This document shows, one piece after another, positions 34,545-44,658 of a stretch of 64,000 bases of DNA. Location: NCBI RefSeq assembly GCF_001708445.1, contig NZ_CP015637.1, positions 931,001 to 995,000 on the forward strand, read 5' to 3'. A program made the position numbers and the translations under genes. This stretch comes from Pseudomonas fluorescens (lineage in GTDB: Bacteria > Pseudomonadota > Gammaproteobacteria > Pseudomonadales > Pseudomonadaceae). How positions within the stretch are numbered: position 1 is the stretch's first letter; every line of letters starts with the position of its first letter. The notes beneath the pieces are model-generated. The model ran no database searches, was not told where the DNA came from, and worked only from the letters and a program-made list of their open reading frames with translations.

Positions 34545-35572
34545 TGCGATTCCCTCTTGTGTTGGCGGCGCCAGGCTCGCAGGGTGCTGAACAGCAGGAA
34601 CACCACCAGCACTGGCAGGACGTAAAACAGCATCAGTTGTTCAAGCTTGTTGGCCAGCGGCATACCGGTGGTGAACGCCATCACATGCAGCCCATACGCC
34701 AGGTACAGTCCCAGCAGCACCAGGCCTTCGATGCGGGTCACACGGTAGCCGGTATAAAACACCGGCAGGCACAGCACCACCACGCCGAGCATCACCGGCA
34801 GATCGAAATCCAGGGCGTTAGGCGACACCGACAGCGGCGATGGCGCAAGCAGGGCCGTCAGCCCCAATACGCCCAGCAGGTTGAACAGGTTGCTGCCAAT
34901 CACGTTGCCTACGGCGATATCCCGCTCGCCGCGCAGGGCTGCAATCAGCGAGGTGGCCAGGCACGGCAGGGACGTGCCAACGCCGATCAGTGTCAGGCCG
35001 ATGATGCGTTCCGACAGTCCCAGGTCACTGGCTACATCCACCGCCGCGCCCAGCAACAGATGCCCGGCCAGTACCAGTACCAGCAGGCCGCCGAACATCA
35101 GCAATACACTGCTCAGCCAGGGCGCCTTGGCCACGATGTCCAGCGTGCGCGGACGGCGTGAATGGCGGGTCTGGTAGTGCAGCACGCCGAGGTAGGCCAG
35201 CAGGGCGCAGAGCAGCAGCAAACCGTCGAGCGGTGTGAGCTCTTCGTTGGCGGCCAGGGTAAATACCAGCAAGCCGGCGAGGATCATGACCGGGATGTCC
35301 AGGCGCACCAGTTGGCGCGAGACCCGCAATGGAATGATCAGCGCCGACAGGCCCAGGGTGACGAGGATATTGAAGATGCTGCTGCCGATGACGCTGCCGA
35401 CGGCAATATCGGTGTTGCCGGCCAGGGTGGCCTGCAGGCTCACGGTCATCTGCGGTGCGCTGCTGCCGAAGGCGACGATCGTCAGGCCGATAATCAGTGG
35501 GCGGACCTTGAGGCTGGCGGCCAGGCGCACAGCGGCACGTACCAGGATTTCGGCGCCGACGATCAGCAGCAC
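34541..35572 (-). CDS. Calcium/sodium antiporter, CaCA (YrbG-like) family
   Basis: At least 343 residues with two homologous five-helix halves. Each holds a Na/Ca exchanger alpha repeat: TIVAFGSSAPQMTVSL...GSVIGSSIFN and TLIGVGTSLPCLATSL...GNVIGSNLFN. The start is uncertain: GTG at 35572 begins inside the first helix. The frame stays open to the rlpA-like stop, coding LAIFGLTALSPWSLLELVSG, with no ATG/GTG/TTG. An ATT at 35650 overlaps that stop. The true N terminus is probably longer. Confidence 0.85.
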   Translation of the reverse strand: MLLIVGAEILVRAAVRLAASLKVRPLIIGLTIVAFGSSAPQMTVSLQATLAGNTDIAVGSVIGSSIFNILVTLGLSALIIPLRVSRQLVRLDIPVMILAGLLVFTLAANEELTPLDGLLLLCALLAYLGVLHYQTRHSRRPRTLDIVAKAPWLSSVLLMFGGLLVLVLAGHLLLGAAVDVASDLGLSERIIGLTLIGVGTSLPCLATSLIAALRGERDIAVGNVIGSNLFNLLGVLGLTALLAPSPLSVSPNALDFDLPVMLGVVVLCLPVFYTGYRVTRIEGLVLLGLYLAYGLHVMAFTTGMPLANKLEQLMLFYVLPVLVVFLLFSTLRAWRRQHKRESQ

Positions 35573-35645
35573 CAGGCCGCTGACCAGTTCGAGCAGGCTC
35601 CAGGGCGAGAGGGCGGTTAATCCGAAAATGGCCAGGGCTCCGTCG

Positions 35646-36017
35646 TCAATTGTTCAGGGCTTGCACGCGAACCCGTGCGGTGCCGCTGCTCAGCATGCCC
35701 AGTTGTTCGGCCGCCTTGCGTGAAAGATCGATCAAGCGCCCATGGGTATGCGGGCCGCGATCATTGATGCGCACCACCACGGTTCTGTCGTTGTCGAGGT
35801 TGGTGACCTTGACCTGGGTGCCAAAGGGCAATTGCCGGTGGGCGGCGGTCAGGGCGTTCTGGTTGAAAGGTTCACCGCTGGCGGTTTTTTTGCCATGGTG
35901 CTTGGCGCCGTAATAAGAGGCGGTGCCGGTTTCATCGTAGCCGTTGGGGTTAATGAGGCCGCTGGCGCAGCCGGCCAGCAGGGAAAACAGGGCCAGGAGG
36001 CCGAATAGACGCTTCAT
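35646..36017 (-). CDS. RlpA-like septal-ring lipoprotein (double-psi beta-barrel)
   Basis: A 123-residue lipoprotein with a signal peptide and lipobox LLAGC (Cys near residue 17). The DPBB core follows: GTASYYGAKHHGKKTASGEPF, ALTAAHRQLPFGTQVKVTNL and VVRINDRGPHTHGRLIDLS. RlpA proteins cleave denuded glycan strands at septa. This one lacks the SPOR domain of full RlpA. ATG 36017 is preferred; a TTG two codons earlier is possible. First gene of a leftward operon with the antiporter. Confidence 0.87.
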   Translation of the reverse strand: MKRLFGLLALFSLLAGCASGLINPNGYDETGTASYYGAKHHGKKTASGEPFNQNALTAAHRQLPFGTQVKVTNLDNDRTVVVRINDRGPHTHGRLIDLSRKAAEQLGMLSSGTARVRVQALNN

Positions 36018-36055
36018 TTCCAAGGTGCCCCCATTTCGAGTTTGGGGTGAGCTTA

Positions 36056-36146
36056 TGTGGGAGGGGGCTTGCCCCCGATAGCGGAGTGCCAGTCACTGAA
36101 TGCTTTGACTGAATCACCGCCATCGGGGGCAAGCCCCCTCCCACAC
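36056..36146. repeat. REPIN (inverted REP pair)
   Basis: TGTGGGAGGGGGCTTGCCCC and its complement, with a ~45-nt spacer. Located between gatB and the rlpA-like gene. Confidence 0.92.
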
Positions 36147-36163
36147 AAGCCCGCTCCCACAGG

Positions 36164-36190
36164 GGTCCGAGTAGAAGTCTCACTCGGACC
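36164..36190 (-). terminator. Possible terminator after gatB
   Basis: GGTCCGAGT and ACTCGGACC form a 9-bp stem just after the gatB stop. No T-tract follows, so its termination role is uncertain. Confidence 0.5.
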
Positions 36191-36201
36191 ATTCATCGCA
36201 A

Positions 36202-37647
36202 TCAGCCTTCGAGCTTGCTTTTCAGCAGTTCGTTTACCTGCTGCGGGTTGGCCTTGCCCTTGGAGGCTTTCATGGCCTGGCCGACAAAGAAGCCGAACAT
36301 CTTGCCGCGCTTGGCTTCGTCTGCTGCACGGTACTGCTCGACCTGTTCCGCGTTGGCCGCCAGCATTTCGTCGAGCACGGCCGAGATGGCGCCGCTGTCG
36401 GTGACTTGCTTGAGGCCGCGTTTTTCGATGATTTCATCGGCGCTGCCTTCGCCACTGGCCATGGCTTCAAACACTGTCTTGGCGATTTTGCCGGAGATGG
36501 TGTTGTCCTTGATGCGCAGCAGCATGCCGCCCAGTTGCTCGGCGGTGACCGGTGCCTCGTCGATTTCCAGGCCCTGCTTGTTCAACAGGCTGCCCAGCTC
36601 AACCATCACCCAGTTGGCCGCCAGCTTGGCGTCACCGGCAATGCTCACGACTTTTTCGAAGTAGTTGGCTTGCTCACGGCTGGACGCCAACACGCTGGCA
36701 TCGTAGACCGACAAGCCGAACTGCTCCTGGAAGCGCTCGCGTTTTTGCTGCGGCAGTTCCGGCAGGGTGGCGCGGATGTCGTTGAGGAACGAGTCTTCCA
36801 GTACCACCGGCAACAGGTCCGGGTCAGGGAAGTAACGGTAGTCGTTGGCTTCCTCTTTGCTGCGCATGGCGCGGGTTTCGTCTTTGTTCGGGTCGTACAG
36901 GCGGGTTTGCTGGATCACCTTTCCGCCGTCTTCGATCAGGTCGATCTGGCGGCGGACTTCGCTGTTGATCGCCTTCTCGATGAAGCGGAACGAGTTGACG
37001 TTCTTGATCTCGCAGCGGGTACCGAACTCGACCTGGCCCTTAGGGCGGATCGATACGTTGCAGTCGCAACGTAGCGAGCCTTCGGCCATGTTGCCGTCGC
37101 AGATGCCCAGGTAACGCACCAGCGCGTGGATCGTCTTGACGTAGGCCACGGCTTCCTTGGCGCTGCGCATATCCGGCTCGGAAACGATTTCCAGCAACGG
37201 TGTGCCAGCTCGGTTCAGGTCGATACCAGTGGCACCCGGGAATTCTTCGTGCAGGCTTTTGCCGGCGTCTTCCTCGAGGTGGGCACGGGTCACGCCGACA
37301 CGCTTGATGGTGCCATCTTCCAACGGGATATCCAGGTGGCCCTTGCCGACAATCGGCAGTTCCATCTGGCTGATCTGGTAGCCCTTGGGCAGATCCGGGT
37401 AGAAGTAGTTCTTGCGCGCGAACACGTTGTGCTGGCCGATTTCGGCGTCAATCGCCAGGCCGAACATCACCGCCATGCGCACCGCTTCCTGGTTCAGCAC
37501 CGGCAGTACGCCGGGCATGCCCAGGTCGACCAGGCTGGCCTGGGTATTCGGCTCGGCGCCGAACGTGGTGGCGCTACCGGAGAAAATCTTCGATTGGGTG
37601 GCGAGCTGGGTATGAATCTCCAGCCCGATCACGACTTCCCATTGCAT
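36202..37647 (-). CDS. gatB: Asp-tRNA(Asn)/Glu-tRNA(Gln) amidotransferase subunit B
   Basis: A 481-residue subunit that phosphorylates and binds the mischarged tRNA. N-terminal [13 protein letters not shown] and [15 protein letters not shown] are family hallmarks, and the C-terminal YqeY-like tail domain (~330-480) contacts tRNA. Third gene of gatC-gatA-gatB. GAGGAGAAC precedes the ATG. Confidence 0.97.
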   Translation of the reverse strand: MQWEVVIGLEIHTQLATQSKIFSGSATTFGAEPNTQASLVDLGMPGVLPVLNQEAVRMAVMFGLAIDAEIGQHNVFARKNYFYPDLPKGYQISQMELPIVGKGHLDIPLEDGTIKRVGVTRAHLEEDAGKSLHEEFPGATGIDLNRAGTPLLEIVSEPDMRSAKEAVAYVKTIHALVRYLGICDGNMAEGSLRCDCNVSIRPKGQVEFGTRCEIKNVNSFRFIEKAINSEVRRQIDLIEDGGKVIQQTRLYDPNKDETRAMRSKEEANDYRYFPDPDLLPVVLEDSFLNDIRATLPELPQQKRERFQEQFGLSVYDASVLASSREQANYFEKVVSIAGDAKLAANWVMVELGSLLNKQGLEIDEAPVTAEQLGGMLLRIKDNTISGKIAKTVFEAMASGEGSADEIIEKRGLKQVTDSGAISAVLDEMLAANAEQVEQYRAADEAKRGKMFGFFVGQAMKASKGKANPQQVNELLKSKLEG

Positions 37648-37657
37648 AGTGTTCTCC

Positions 37658-39109
37658 TCAGAAGCCGGTAGGGGTGCGAGTGTGCCAGTCAGTGTTCAAC
37701 TGGTACTGGTGCGCCACATTGAGCAGGCGGCCTTCCTGGAAATACGGGGCGAGCAATTGCACGCCAACCGGCAGCCCATCGACGAAACCTGCCGGCATGG
37801 ACAAGCCTGGCAAGCCCGCGAGGTTGGCGGTGATGGTGTAGAGGTCTTCCAGGTATTCGGCGATCGGGTCGCCGGTCTTGGCGCCGATCTTCCAGGCCGG
37901 GTTGGGCGTGGTTGGGCCGAGGATGATGTCGACTTCTTCAAACGCCGCCATGAAGTCGTTCTTGATCAGGCGCCGGATTTTCTGCGCCTTGAGGTAGTAC
38001 GCGTCGTAGTAGCCGGCCGACAGGGCGTAGGCACCGACCATGATCCGGCGTTGCACTTCGACACCGAAACCTTCGCCACGGGAGCGTTTGTACAGGTCGG
38101 TGAGGTTCTTCGGGTTCTCGCAGCGATAGCCAAAGCGCACGCCGTCGAAGCGCGACAGGTTGGAGGACGCTTCAGCGGGCGCGATCACGTAGTACGCCGG
38201 AATCGCGTGCTGGTTGTTCGGCAGGCTGATTTCCTTGATCACGGCACCGAGCTTTTCCAGCTCCTTGACGCTGTTGTGCACCAATTCGGCGATGCGCGGG
38301 TCGAGACCGGCGCTGAAGTATTCCTTCGGCACGCCGATGCGCAGGCCTTTGATCGAGGTATTGAGGCTGGCGCTGTAGTCCGGCACCGGTTCGTCGATGC
38401 TGGTGGAATCCTGCGGATCGAAGCCTGCCATGCCTTGTAACAAAATCGCGCAGTCTTCGGCCGTGCGGGCCAGGGGGCCGCCCTGATCCAGGCTGGATGC
38501 ATAGGCGATCATGCCCCAGCGGGAAACGCGACCATAGGTCGGCTTCAGGCCGGTGAGGTTGGTAAAGGCCGCGGGCTGGCGGATCGAGCCGCCGGTGTCG
38601 GTGGCAGTTGCAGCGGGCAGGAAGCGCGCGGCGACCGCGGCAGCCGAACCGCCAGACGAACCGCCCGGGACGTGTTCCAGGTTCCACGGGTTTTTCACCG
38701 GGCCGTAATAGCTCGACTCGTTGGCCGAACCCATGGCGAATTCGTCCATGTTGGTCTTGCCCAGGGTCACGGCTCCGGCGGCAGCCAGCTTGGACACCAC
38801 GGTGGCGTCGTAGGGCGCCTTGAAGTTGTCGAGCATCTTCGAGCCGCAGCTGGTGCGGATGCCTTGGGTGCAGAACAGGTCTTTGTGGGCGATCGGTGCG
38901 CCCAGCAGTGCACCATTGTCACCGTTGGCGCGACGCACGTCGGCGGCCTTGGCCTGGCTCAGGGCCAGCTCCTCGGTGAGGCTGATGAAGCTATTGACCT
39001 TGGGGTCGAGCTCGGCGATACGCGCCAGCAGGATCTTGGTCAGCTCTTCGGAAGAAAACTTTTTGTCGGCGAGACCGCGGGCGATCTCGGCCAGAGTCAT
39101 GTGATGCAT
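37658..39109 (-). CDS. gatA: Asp-tRNA(Asn)/Glu-tRNA(Gln) amidotransferase subunit A
   Basis: A 483-residue amidase-signature enzyme that frees ammonia from glutamine for the transamidation. The Ser-cisSer-Lys triad lies in IAHKDLF (Lys near 76) and [10 protein letters not shown] / [11 protein letters not shown] (near 150-180). ATG codons at 39109 and 39100 are both possible. Operon with gatC and gatB. Confidence 0.97.
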   Translation of the reverse strand: MHHMTLAEIARGLADKKFSSEELTKILLARIAELDPKVNSFISLTEELALSQAKAADVRRANGDNGALLGAPIAHKDLFCTQGIRTSCGSKMLDNFKAPYDATVVSKLAAAGAVTLGKTNMDEFAMGSANESSYYGPVKNPWNLEHVPGGSSGGSAAAVAARFLPAATATDTGGSIRQPAAFTNLTGLKPTYGRVSRWGMIAYASSLDQGGPLARTAEDCAILLQGMAGFDPQDSTSIDEPVPDYSASLNTSIKGLRIGVPKEYFSAGLDPRIAELVHNSVKELEKLGAVIKEISLPNNQHAIPAYYVIAPAEASSNLSRFDGVRFGYRCENPKNLTDLYKRSRGEGFGVEVQRRIMVGAYALSAGYYDAYYLKAQKIRRLIKNDFMAAFEEVDIILGPTTPNPAWKIGAKTGDPIAEYLEDLYTITANLAGLPGLSMPAGFVDGLPVGVQLLAPYFQEGRLLNVAHQYQLNTDWHTRTPTGF

Positions 39110-39126
39110 TGCAGGCTCTTTCCCTA

Positions 39127-39414
39127 TTAGTCGATGACTTTCGGAACCAGGTACAGGCCGTTTTCGACCGCTGGTGCGATGGACTGGTAGGCCTCGCGAT
39201 TATTAACCTCGGTCACGACGTCTGCGCGCAGGCGCTGGCTGGCTTCCAGCGGGTGAGCCAGGGGCTCGATGCCGTCGGTATTGACGGCCTGCATTTGGTC
39301 AACCAGCCCCAGAATGCTGTTCAGGGCTGCGGTGGTCTGTGGAAGATCGGCTTCATTCAGGCCAAGCGAGGCCAGATGAGCGATTTTTTCCACGTCGGAG
39401 CGTTCAAGCGCCAT
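39127..39414 (-). CDS. gatC: Asp-tRNA(Asn)/Glu-tRNA(Gln) amidotransferase subunit C
   Basis: A 95-residue helical protein ([57 protein letters not shown]) that wraps around GatA and stabilises the complex. First gene of the leftward gatCAB operon; its 210-bp upstream region also serves the divergent mreB. Confidence 0.96.
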   Translation of the reverse strand: MALERSDVEKIAHLASLGLNEADLPQTTAALNSILGLVDQMQAVNTDGIEPLAHPLEASQRLRADVVTEVNNREAYQSIAPAVENGLYLVPKVID

Positions 39415-39612
39415 GGGATTCTCCAGTGGAAAACAGAACGGAGGGCGTCCGTGTGTTAGATTGTCGGAACACTACCGCATTTCTACGGTCATATGGCCGC
39501 GATTGTGGGGGTTGGTGCACAGAAAGTCGGCCAATTTAGCACATTGGCGCCTTGCCCAAAATCCCTGTCGTTGTTAGAGTTTGCCGCACTTTTTTACCCA
39601 CGCGTTGCCTAG

Positions 39613-40662
<1,050 letters not shown>

Positions 40663-40690
40663 GACCGTTGGTTGCACCATGTTTCGCCCG

Positions 40691-40716
40691 CAGGCAGCAC
40701 TTTGCAGTGCTGCCTG
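40691..40716 (+). terminator. Stem-loop between mreB and mreC
   Basis: CAGGCAGCACT and AGTGCTGCCTG form a perfect 11-bp stem with a TTGC loop, followed by GTTGGCGTTTATCTTCTT. It may be a partial terminator that sets MreB above MreC and MreD. Confidence 0.6.
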
Positions 40717-40800
40717 TTGGCGTTTATCTTCTTCAATCTGCATCCAGGCCGGTTAGATGCCGTATGAATAAAGAGAAACTTTGCCTGGGAGGAGCGGCCT

Positions 40801-41919
40801 ATTAAACCGCTTTTCGCCAAAGGCCCCTCATTGGGCGTGCGCTTGTTGGTGCTGGTCGTGCTTTCGGTCGCGCTGATGGTGGTCGATGCCCGCTTTGCAC
40901 TGCTCAAGCCTGTGCGTAGCCAAATGTCGCTGGTATTGATGCAGACCTACTGGATCACCGACCTGCCGCAACGTCTCTACCAGGGCGTGGCCAGCCAATT
41001 CGGCAGCCGCACCGAGCTGGTCGCCGAGAACGAAAAACTCAAGACTGAAAACCTGCTGTTGCAGGGGCGCATGCAAAAGCTGGCGGCCCTCACCGAGCAG
41101 AACGTTCGGCTGCGCGAGTTGCTCAATTCTTCGGCACTGGTCAACGAAAAGGTCGAAGTCGCCGAGCTGATCGGCATGGACCCCAACCCCTTTACCCATC
41201 GCATCATCATCAACAAGGGTGAGCGCGACGGTGTGGTGCTCGGCCAGCCGGTGCTCGATGCCCGTGGCTTGATGGGCCAGGTGGTCGAGTTGATGCCTTA
41301 CACCTCGCGGGTATTGCTGCTGACGGACACGACCCACAGCATTCCGGTGCAGGTCAACCGCAACGGCTTGCGTGCGATTGCCAGTGGCACCGGTAACCCC
41401 GAACGCCTGGAATTGCGCCATGTGGCCGATACCGCCGACATCAAGGAAGGCGACCTGCTGGTCAGCTCGGGCCTCGGCCAACGCTTCCCGGCGGGTTACC
41501 CGGTGGCGACAGTCAAGGAAGTGATCCACGATTCTGGCCAGCCGTTCGCCATTGTGCGCGCCGTGCCCACCGCTGCCCTGAACCGCAGCCGCTATCTGCT
41601 GCTGGTATTCAGCGACAACCGTACCCCGGAAGAGCGTGCCAACGACGCCGCACAAGCCCAGGAAGCGGAAGACAAGCAAAACGGCACCGCGCCGATCATT
41701 CCGGCAACCGTACCCAAGCCGGCGCCTGCCGCATCGGCCACACCGGCGCCCGCTCCGGCAGTAGCGCCCGTGGCCACGCCCGCCAAGCCGGCCGCTCACA
41801 GTGCGCGCGCGGTGAAGCCAGCGGCGACCAAGCCGTCGGCCACCACGCCTGCCACCACGACGCCTGCTGCGAAGCCCCCAGCCGCCGCCCCGGCAACCAC
41901 ACGGCAGAGGGAGGAATAA
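40801..41919 (+). CDS. mreC: Rod-shape determining protein MreC, probable AUU start
   Basis: About 372 residues: a short cytosolic N terminus, a membrane helix (LLVLVVLSVALMVVDA), a coiled coil, two beta domains and a disordered Ala/Pro/Thr tail of ~90 residues. MreC links the MreB cytoskeleton to elongation penicillin-binding proteins. I place the start at ATT 40801, coding (M)KPLFAKGPS, because GGGAGGAG lies 6 nt upstream and no ATG/GTG/TTG occurs between it and the upstream in-frame TGA at 40765. The next option, TTG 40831, has no good site. Confidence 0.9.
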   Translation: MKPLFAKGPSLGVRLLVLVVLSVALMVVDARFALLKPVRSQMSLVLMQTYWITDLPQRLYQGVASQFGSRTELVAENEKLKTENLLLQGRMQKLAALTEQNVRLRELLNSSALVNEKVEVAELIGMDPNPFTHRIIINKGERDGVVLGQPVLDARGLMGQVVELMPYTSRVLLLTDTTHSIPVQVNRNGLRAIASGTGNPERLELRHVADTADIKEGDLLVSSGLGQRFPAGYPVATVKEVIHDSGQPFAIVRAVPTAALNRSRYLLLVFSDNRTPEERANDAAQAQEAEDKQNGTAPIIPATVPKPAPAASATPAPAPAVAPVATPAKPAAHSARAVKPAATKPSATTPATTTPAAKPPAAAPATTRQREE

Positions 41920-42407
41920 TGGCCGGTACTCATTCGAGCAATGGCTGGATCGTCTGGCTGACCTTCGCTATCGGCTTGCTACTCAGCGTTTCGCCACTGC
42001 CGCAGTTCATGGAAATCCTGCGTCCGCTGTGGCTGGCCTTGCTGCTGGCATTCTGGTCGCTGAACCTGCCGCACAAGGTGGGCATGGTCACGGCGATGTT
42101 CCTGGGCTTGGCGGAAGATGTGCTCTATGGCACCTTGCTGGGCCAGAACGCGTTGATCCTGACCCTGATTACCTTTCTGGTGCTGTCGTTGCAGCAACGC
42201 CTGCGCATGTTCCCGATGTGGCAACAGTGCCTGGTGATCCTGGTGATCTTCGGCCTGGCGCAATTGGTGCAACTGTGGCTCAGCGCCTTGACTGGTAACC
42301 GCCAGCCGACCCTGGCGCTGGTATTGCCGGCCCTGGTCAGTGCGCTGCTGTGGCCATGGGTCAGTTTTGGCCTGCGCGGGTTACGTCGTCGCTATAAAAT
42401 CAATTGA
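41919..42407 (+). CDS. mreD: Rod-shape determining protein MreD
   Basis: A 162-residue membrane protein with about five helices ([29 protein letters not shown]). It completes the MreBCD elongation complex. The start overlaps the mreC stop (TAATG), so translation is coupled. Confidence 0.94.
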   Translation: MAGTHSSNGWIVWLTFAIGLLLSVSPLPQFMEILRPLWLALLLAFWSLNLPHKVGMVTAMFLGLAEDVLYGTLLGQNALILTLITFLVLSLQQRLRMFPMWQQCLVILVIFGLAQLVQLWLSALTGNRQPTLALVLPALVSALLWPWVSFGLRGLRRRYKIN

Positions 42408-42457
42408 ATGGATTGCGAGGCTCTGCCTGGTTATCGAACCCACAGGGAGAGTCTGGA

Positions 42458-43054
42458 ATGAATTCGCTTTATCTGGCTTCGGGCTCCCCGCGACGGCGTG
42501 AACTGCTGACCCAGATCGGTGTGCCTTTCACCGTGGTCAGTGCCGCCATTGATGAAACTCCCCTTACAAATGAATCCGCCGTTTCCTACGTCGAGCGTCT
42601 AGCGCGCGGCAAGGCAACGGCGGGTTTTGCTGCGCTTGGGCAAACGTCGGGCGCCTGTGTATTGGGTGCCGACACGGCAGTGATTGTCGACGGCCAGATC
42701 CTTGGCAAGCCGGTGGATCAGGCGGATGCCCTGGCTATGTTGCTGGCCCTGTCGGGGCGTGAGCATGAAGTGCTGACGGCGGTTGCCCTCACGGACGGTC
42801 AGCGTTGTGAAACTCGATGTGTAAGCAGTCGCGTACGTTTCCGGGGCATTTCTGTCGAGGAGGCTACAACCTACTGGCACAGTGGCGAACCCCAGGACAA
42901 GGCAGGCGGCTATGCTATCCAAGGGCTGGGCTCGGTGTTTGTGGCCGGGCTCAATGGCAGCTATTCCGCCGTGGTTGGCCTGCCCGTGTGCGAAACCGCG
43001 GAACTGCTTGGTCAATTCGGCATACCCTGTTGGCAAAACCTTACCGCGCGCTGA
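42458..43054 (+). CDS. maf: Maf-like nucleoside triphosphate pyrophosphatase (YhdE type)
   Basis: A 198-residue Maf protein: [14 protein letters not shown] at the start, [18 protein letters not shown] (acidic catalytic patch) and [15 protein letters not shown]. The YhdE group hydrolyses dTTP and UTP and modified pyrimidine nucleotides. ATG 42458 has GGGAGA upstream. It lies between mreD and rng, as in enterobacteria. Confidence 0.93.
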   Translation: MNSLYLASGSPRRRELLTQIGVPFTVVSAAIDETPLTNESAVSYVERLARGKATAGFAALGQTSGACVLGADTAVIVDGQILGKPVDQADALAMLLALSGREHEVLTAVALTDGQRCETRCVSSRVRFRGISVEEATTYWHSGEPQDKAGGYAIQGLGSVFVAGLNGSYSAVVGLPVCETAELLGQFGIPCWQNLTAR

Positions 43055-43125
43055 ACGCCTGTCCTTGCGCGCCAAGCCTTAAGCGATCGGTCACTATTGT
43101 GAAAACGCCTGAACGAGACCCAGCC

Positions 43126-44583
43126 ATGAGTGAAGAGATTCTGATCAATATCACGCCGATGGAATCGCGCGTGGCGGTGGTAGAGAACGGTGTTCTGCAA
43201 GAAGTGCACGTCGAGCGCACCCAGAAGCGCGGGATTGTCGGCAACATCTATAAAGGCAAGGTGGTGCGCGTATTGCCGGGGATGCAGGCGGCTTTTGTCG
43301 ACATTGGCCTGGACCGTGCCGCGTTTATCCATGCTTCGGAAATTTCCCTGCGCGAAGGCCCGGCGGTCGAAAGCATCAGCGCCTTGGTTCACGAAGGGCA
43401 GAGCCTCGTGGTGCAAGTCACCAAGGACCCCATCGGTTCAAAGGGCGCGCGCCTGACGACCCAGCTGTCGATTCCATCGCGCTACCTGGTGTACATGCCG
43501 CGCACCGCTCATGTGGGCATTTCCCTGAAAATCGAAGACGAGGCCGAGCGTGAGCGCCTGAAGAAGGTGGTCAGCGATTGCGTGGCGGCCGAGGGCATCA
43601 AAGAGGCGGGCGGCTTTATTCTGCGCACGGCGGCCGAAGGCGCCGGGGCTGATGAGATTCTCATGGACATCCGTTACCTGCGGCGCCTGTGGGACCAGAT
43701 TGGCGCGCAGATCAAGACCGTTGGCGCGCCCAGCGTGATCTACGAAGACCTGGGCCTGGCGCTGCGCACCTTGCGCGACCTGGTCAGCCCGAAGATCGAG
43801 AAAATTCGCATCGACTCGCGGGAAACCTTCCAGCGCACCACGCAGTTCGTCGCCGAGCTGATGCCGGAAATTGCCGACCGCCTGGAGCATTACCCCGGCG
43901 AGCGGCCGATCTTCGACCTGTATGGCGTCGAAGACGAAATCCAGAAGGCCCTGGACCGCAAGGTGCCGCTCAAGTCGGGCGGTTACCTCGTTGTGGACCC
44001 GGCGGAAGCCATGACCACCATCGACGTCAACACCGGTGCGTTCGTGGGCCATCGCAACCTCGAAGAAACCATCTTCAAGACCAACCTCGAAGCCGCTACC
44101 GCGATTGCGCGTCAACTGCGCCTGCGCAACTTGGGCGGGATCATCATCATCGACTTCATCGACATGGAAGATGAAGAGCATCAGCGCCAGGTACTGCGCA
44201 CCCTTGAAAAGCAGCTGGAACGCGATCACGCCAAGACCAATATCATCGGTATTACCGAGCTGGGCCTGGTACAGATGACCCGCAAACGCACCCGCGAAAG
44301 CCTGGAACAGGTGTTGTGCGAGCCGTGCAGCAGTTGCCAGGGGCGCGGTAAATTGAAAACGCCTGAAACGGTTTGCTACGAGATTTTCCGCGAAATCCTA
44401 CGGGAGGCGCGAGCGTACCAGGCCGAAGGTTATAGAGTGCTTGCCAACCAGAAAGTGGTCGATCGGCTGCTGGACGAAGAGTCCGGTAACGTCGCTGAGC
44501 TGGAGGGGTTTATCGGACGCACGATTCGCTTCCAGGTTGAGACCATGTATTCCCAGGAACAATACGACGTGGTGCTGCTCTGA
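43126..44583 (+). CDS. rng: Ribonuclease G
   Basis: A 485-residue endoribonuclease of the RNase E/G family, which trims the 16S rRNA 5' end and degrades some mRNAs. The S1 domain (~37-130, GIVGNIYKGKVVRVLPGMQAAFVDIG) comes first. The DNase I-like catalytic domain has metal-binding Asp residues in TIDVNTGAF and IIIIDFIDM. The zinc-link CEPCSSCQGRG lies near residue 404. No long RNase E-type C-terminal scaffold follows. Confidence 0.96.
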   Translation: MSEEILINITPMESRVAVVENGVLQEVHVERTQKRGIVGNIYKGKVVRVLPGMQAAFVDIGLDRAAFIHASEISLREGPAVESISALVHEGQSLVVQVTKDPIGSKGARLTTQLSIPSRYLVYMPRTAHVGISLKIEDEAERERLKKVVSDCVAAEGIKEAGGFILRTAAEGAGADEILMDIRYLRRLWDQIGAQIKTVGAPSVIYEDLGLALRTLRDLVSPKIEKIRIDSRETFQRTTQFVAELMPEIADRLEHYPGERPIFDLYGVEDEIQKALDRKVPLKSGGYLVVDPAEAMTTIDVNTGAFVGHRNLEETIFKTNLEAATAIARQLRLRNLGGIIIIDFIDMEDEEHQRQVLRTLEKQLERDHAKTNIIGITELGLVQMTRKRTRESLEQVLCEPCSSCQGRGKLKTPETVCYEIFREILREARAYQAEGYRVLANQKVVDRLLDEESGNVAELEGFIGRTIRFQVETMYSQEQYDVVLL

Positions 44584-44658
44584 TCCTCATTCGTTTCTTT
44601 CTACGAGATGCGCAGACCTTGATCTGCCGTCCGCTTACTGCCTTGAGGGTCGCCTGAC

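Noticed and set aside
13977..36146. Repeated palindromes as a CRISPR array
   Set aside because: The repeats are isolated inverted pairs, not regularly spaced direct repeats, and no cas genes are present.
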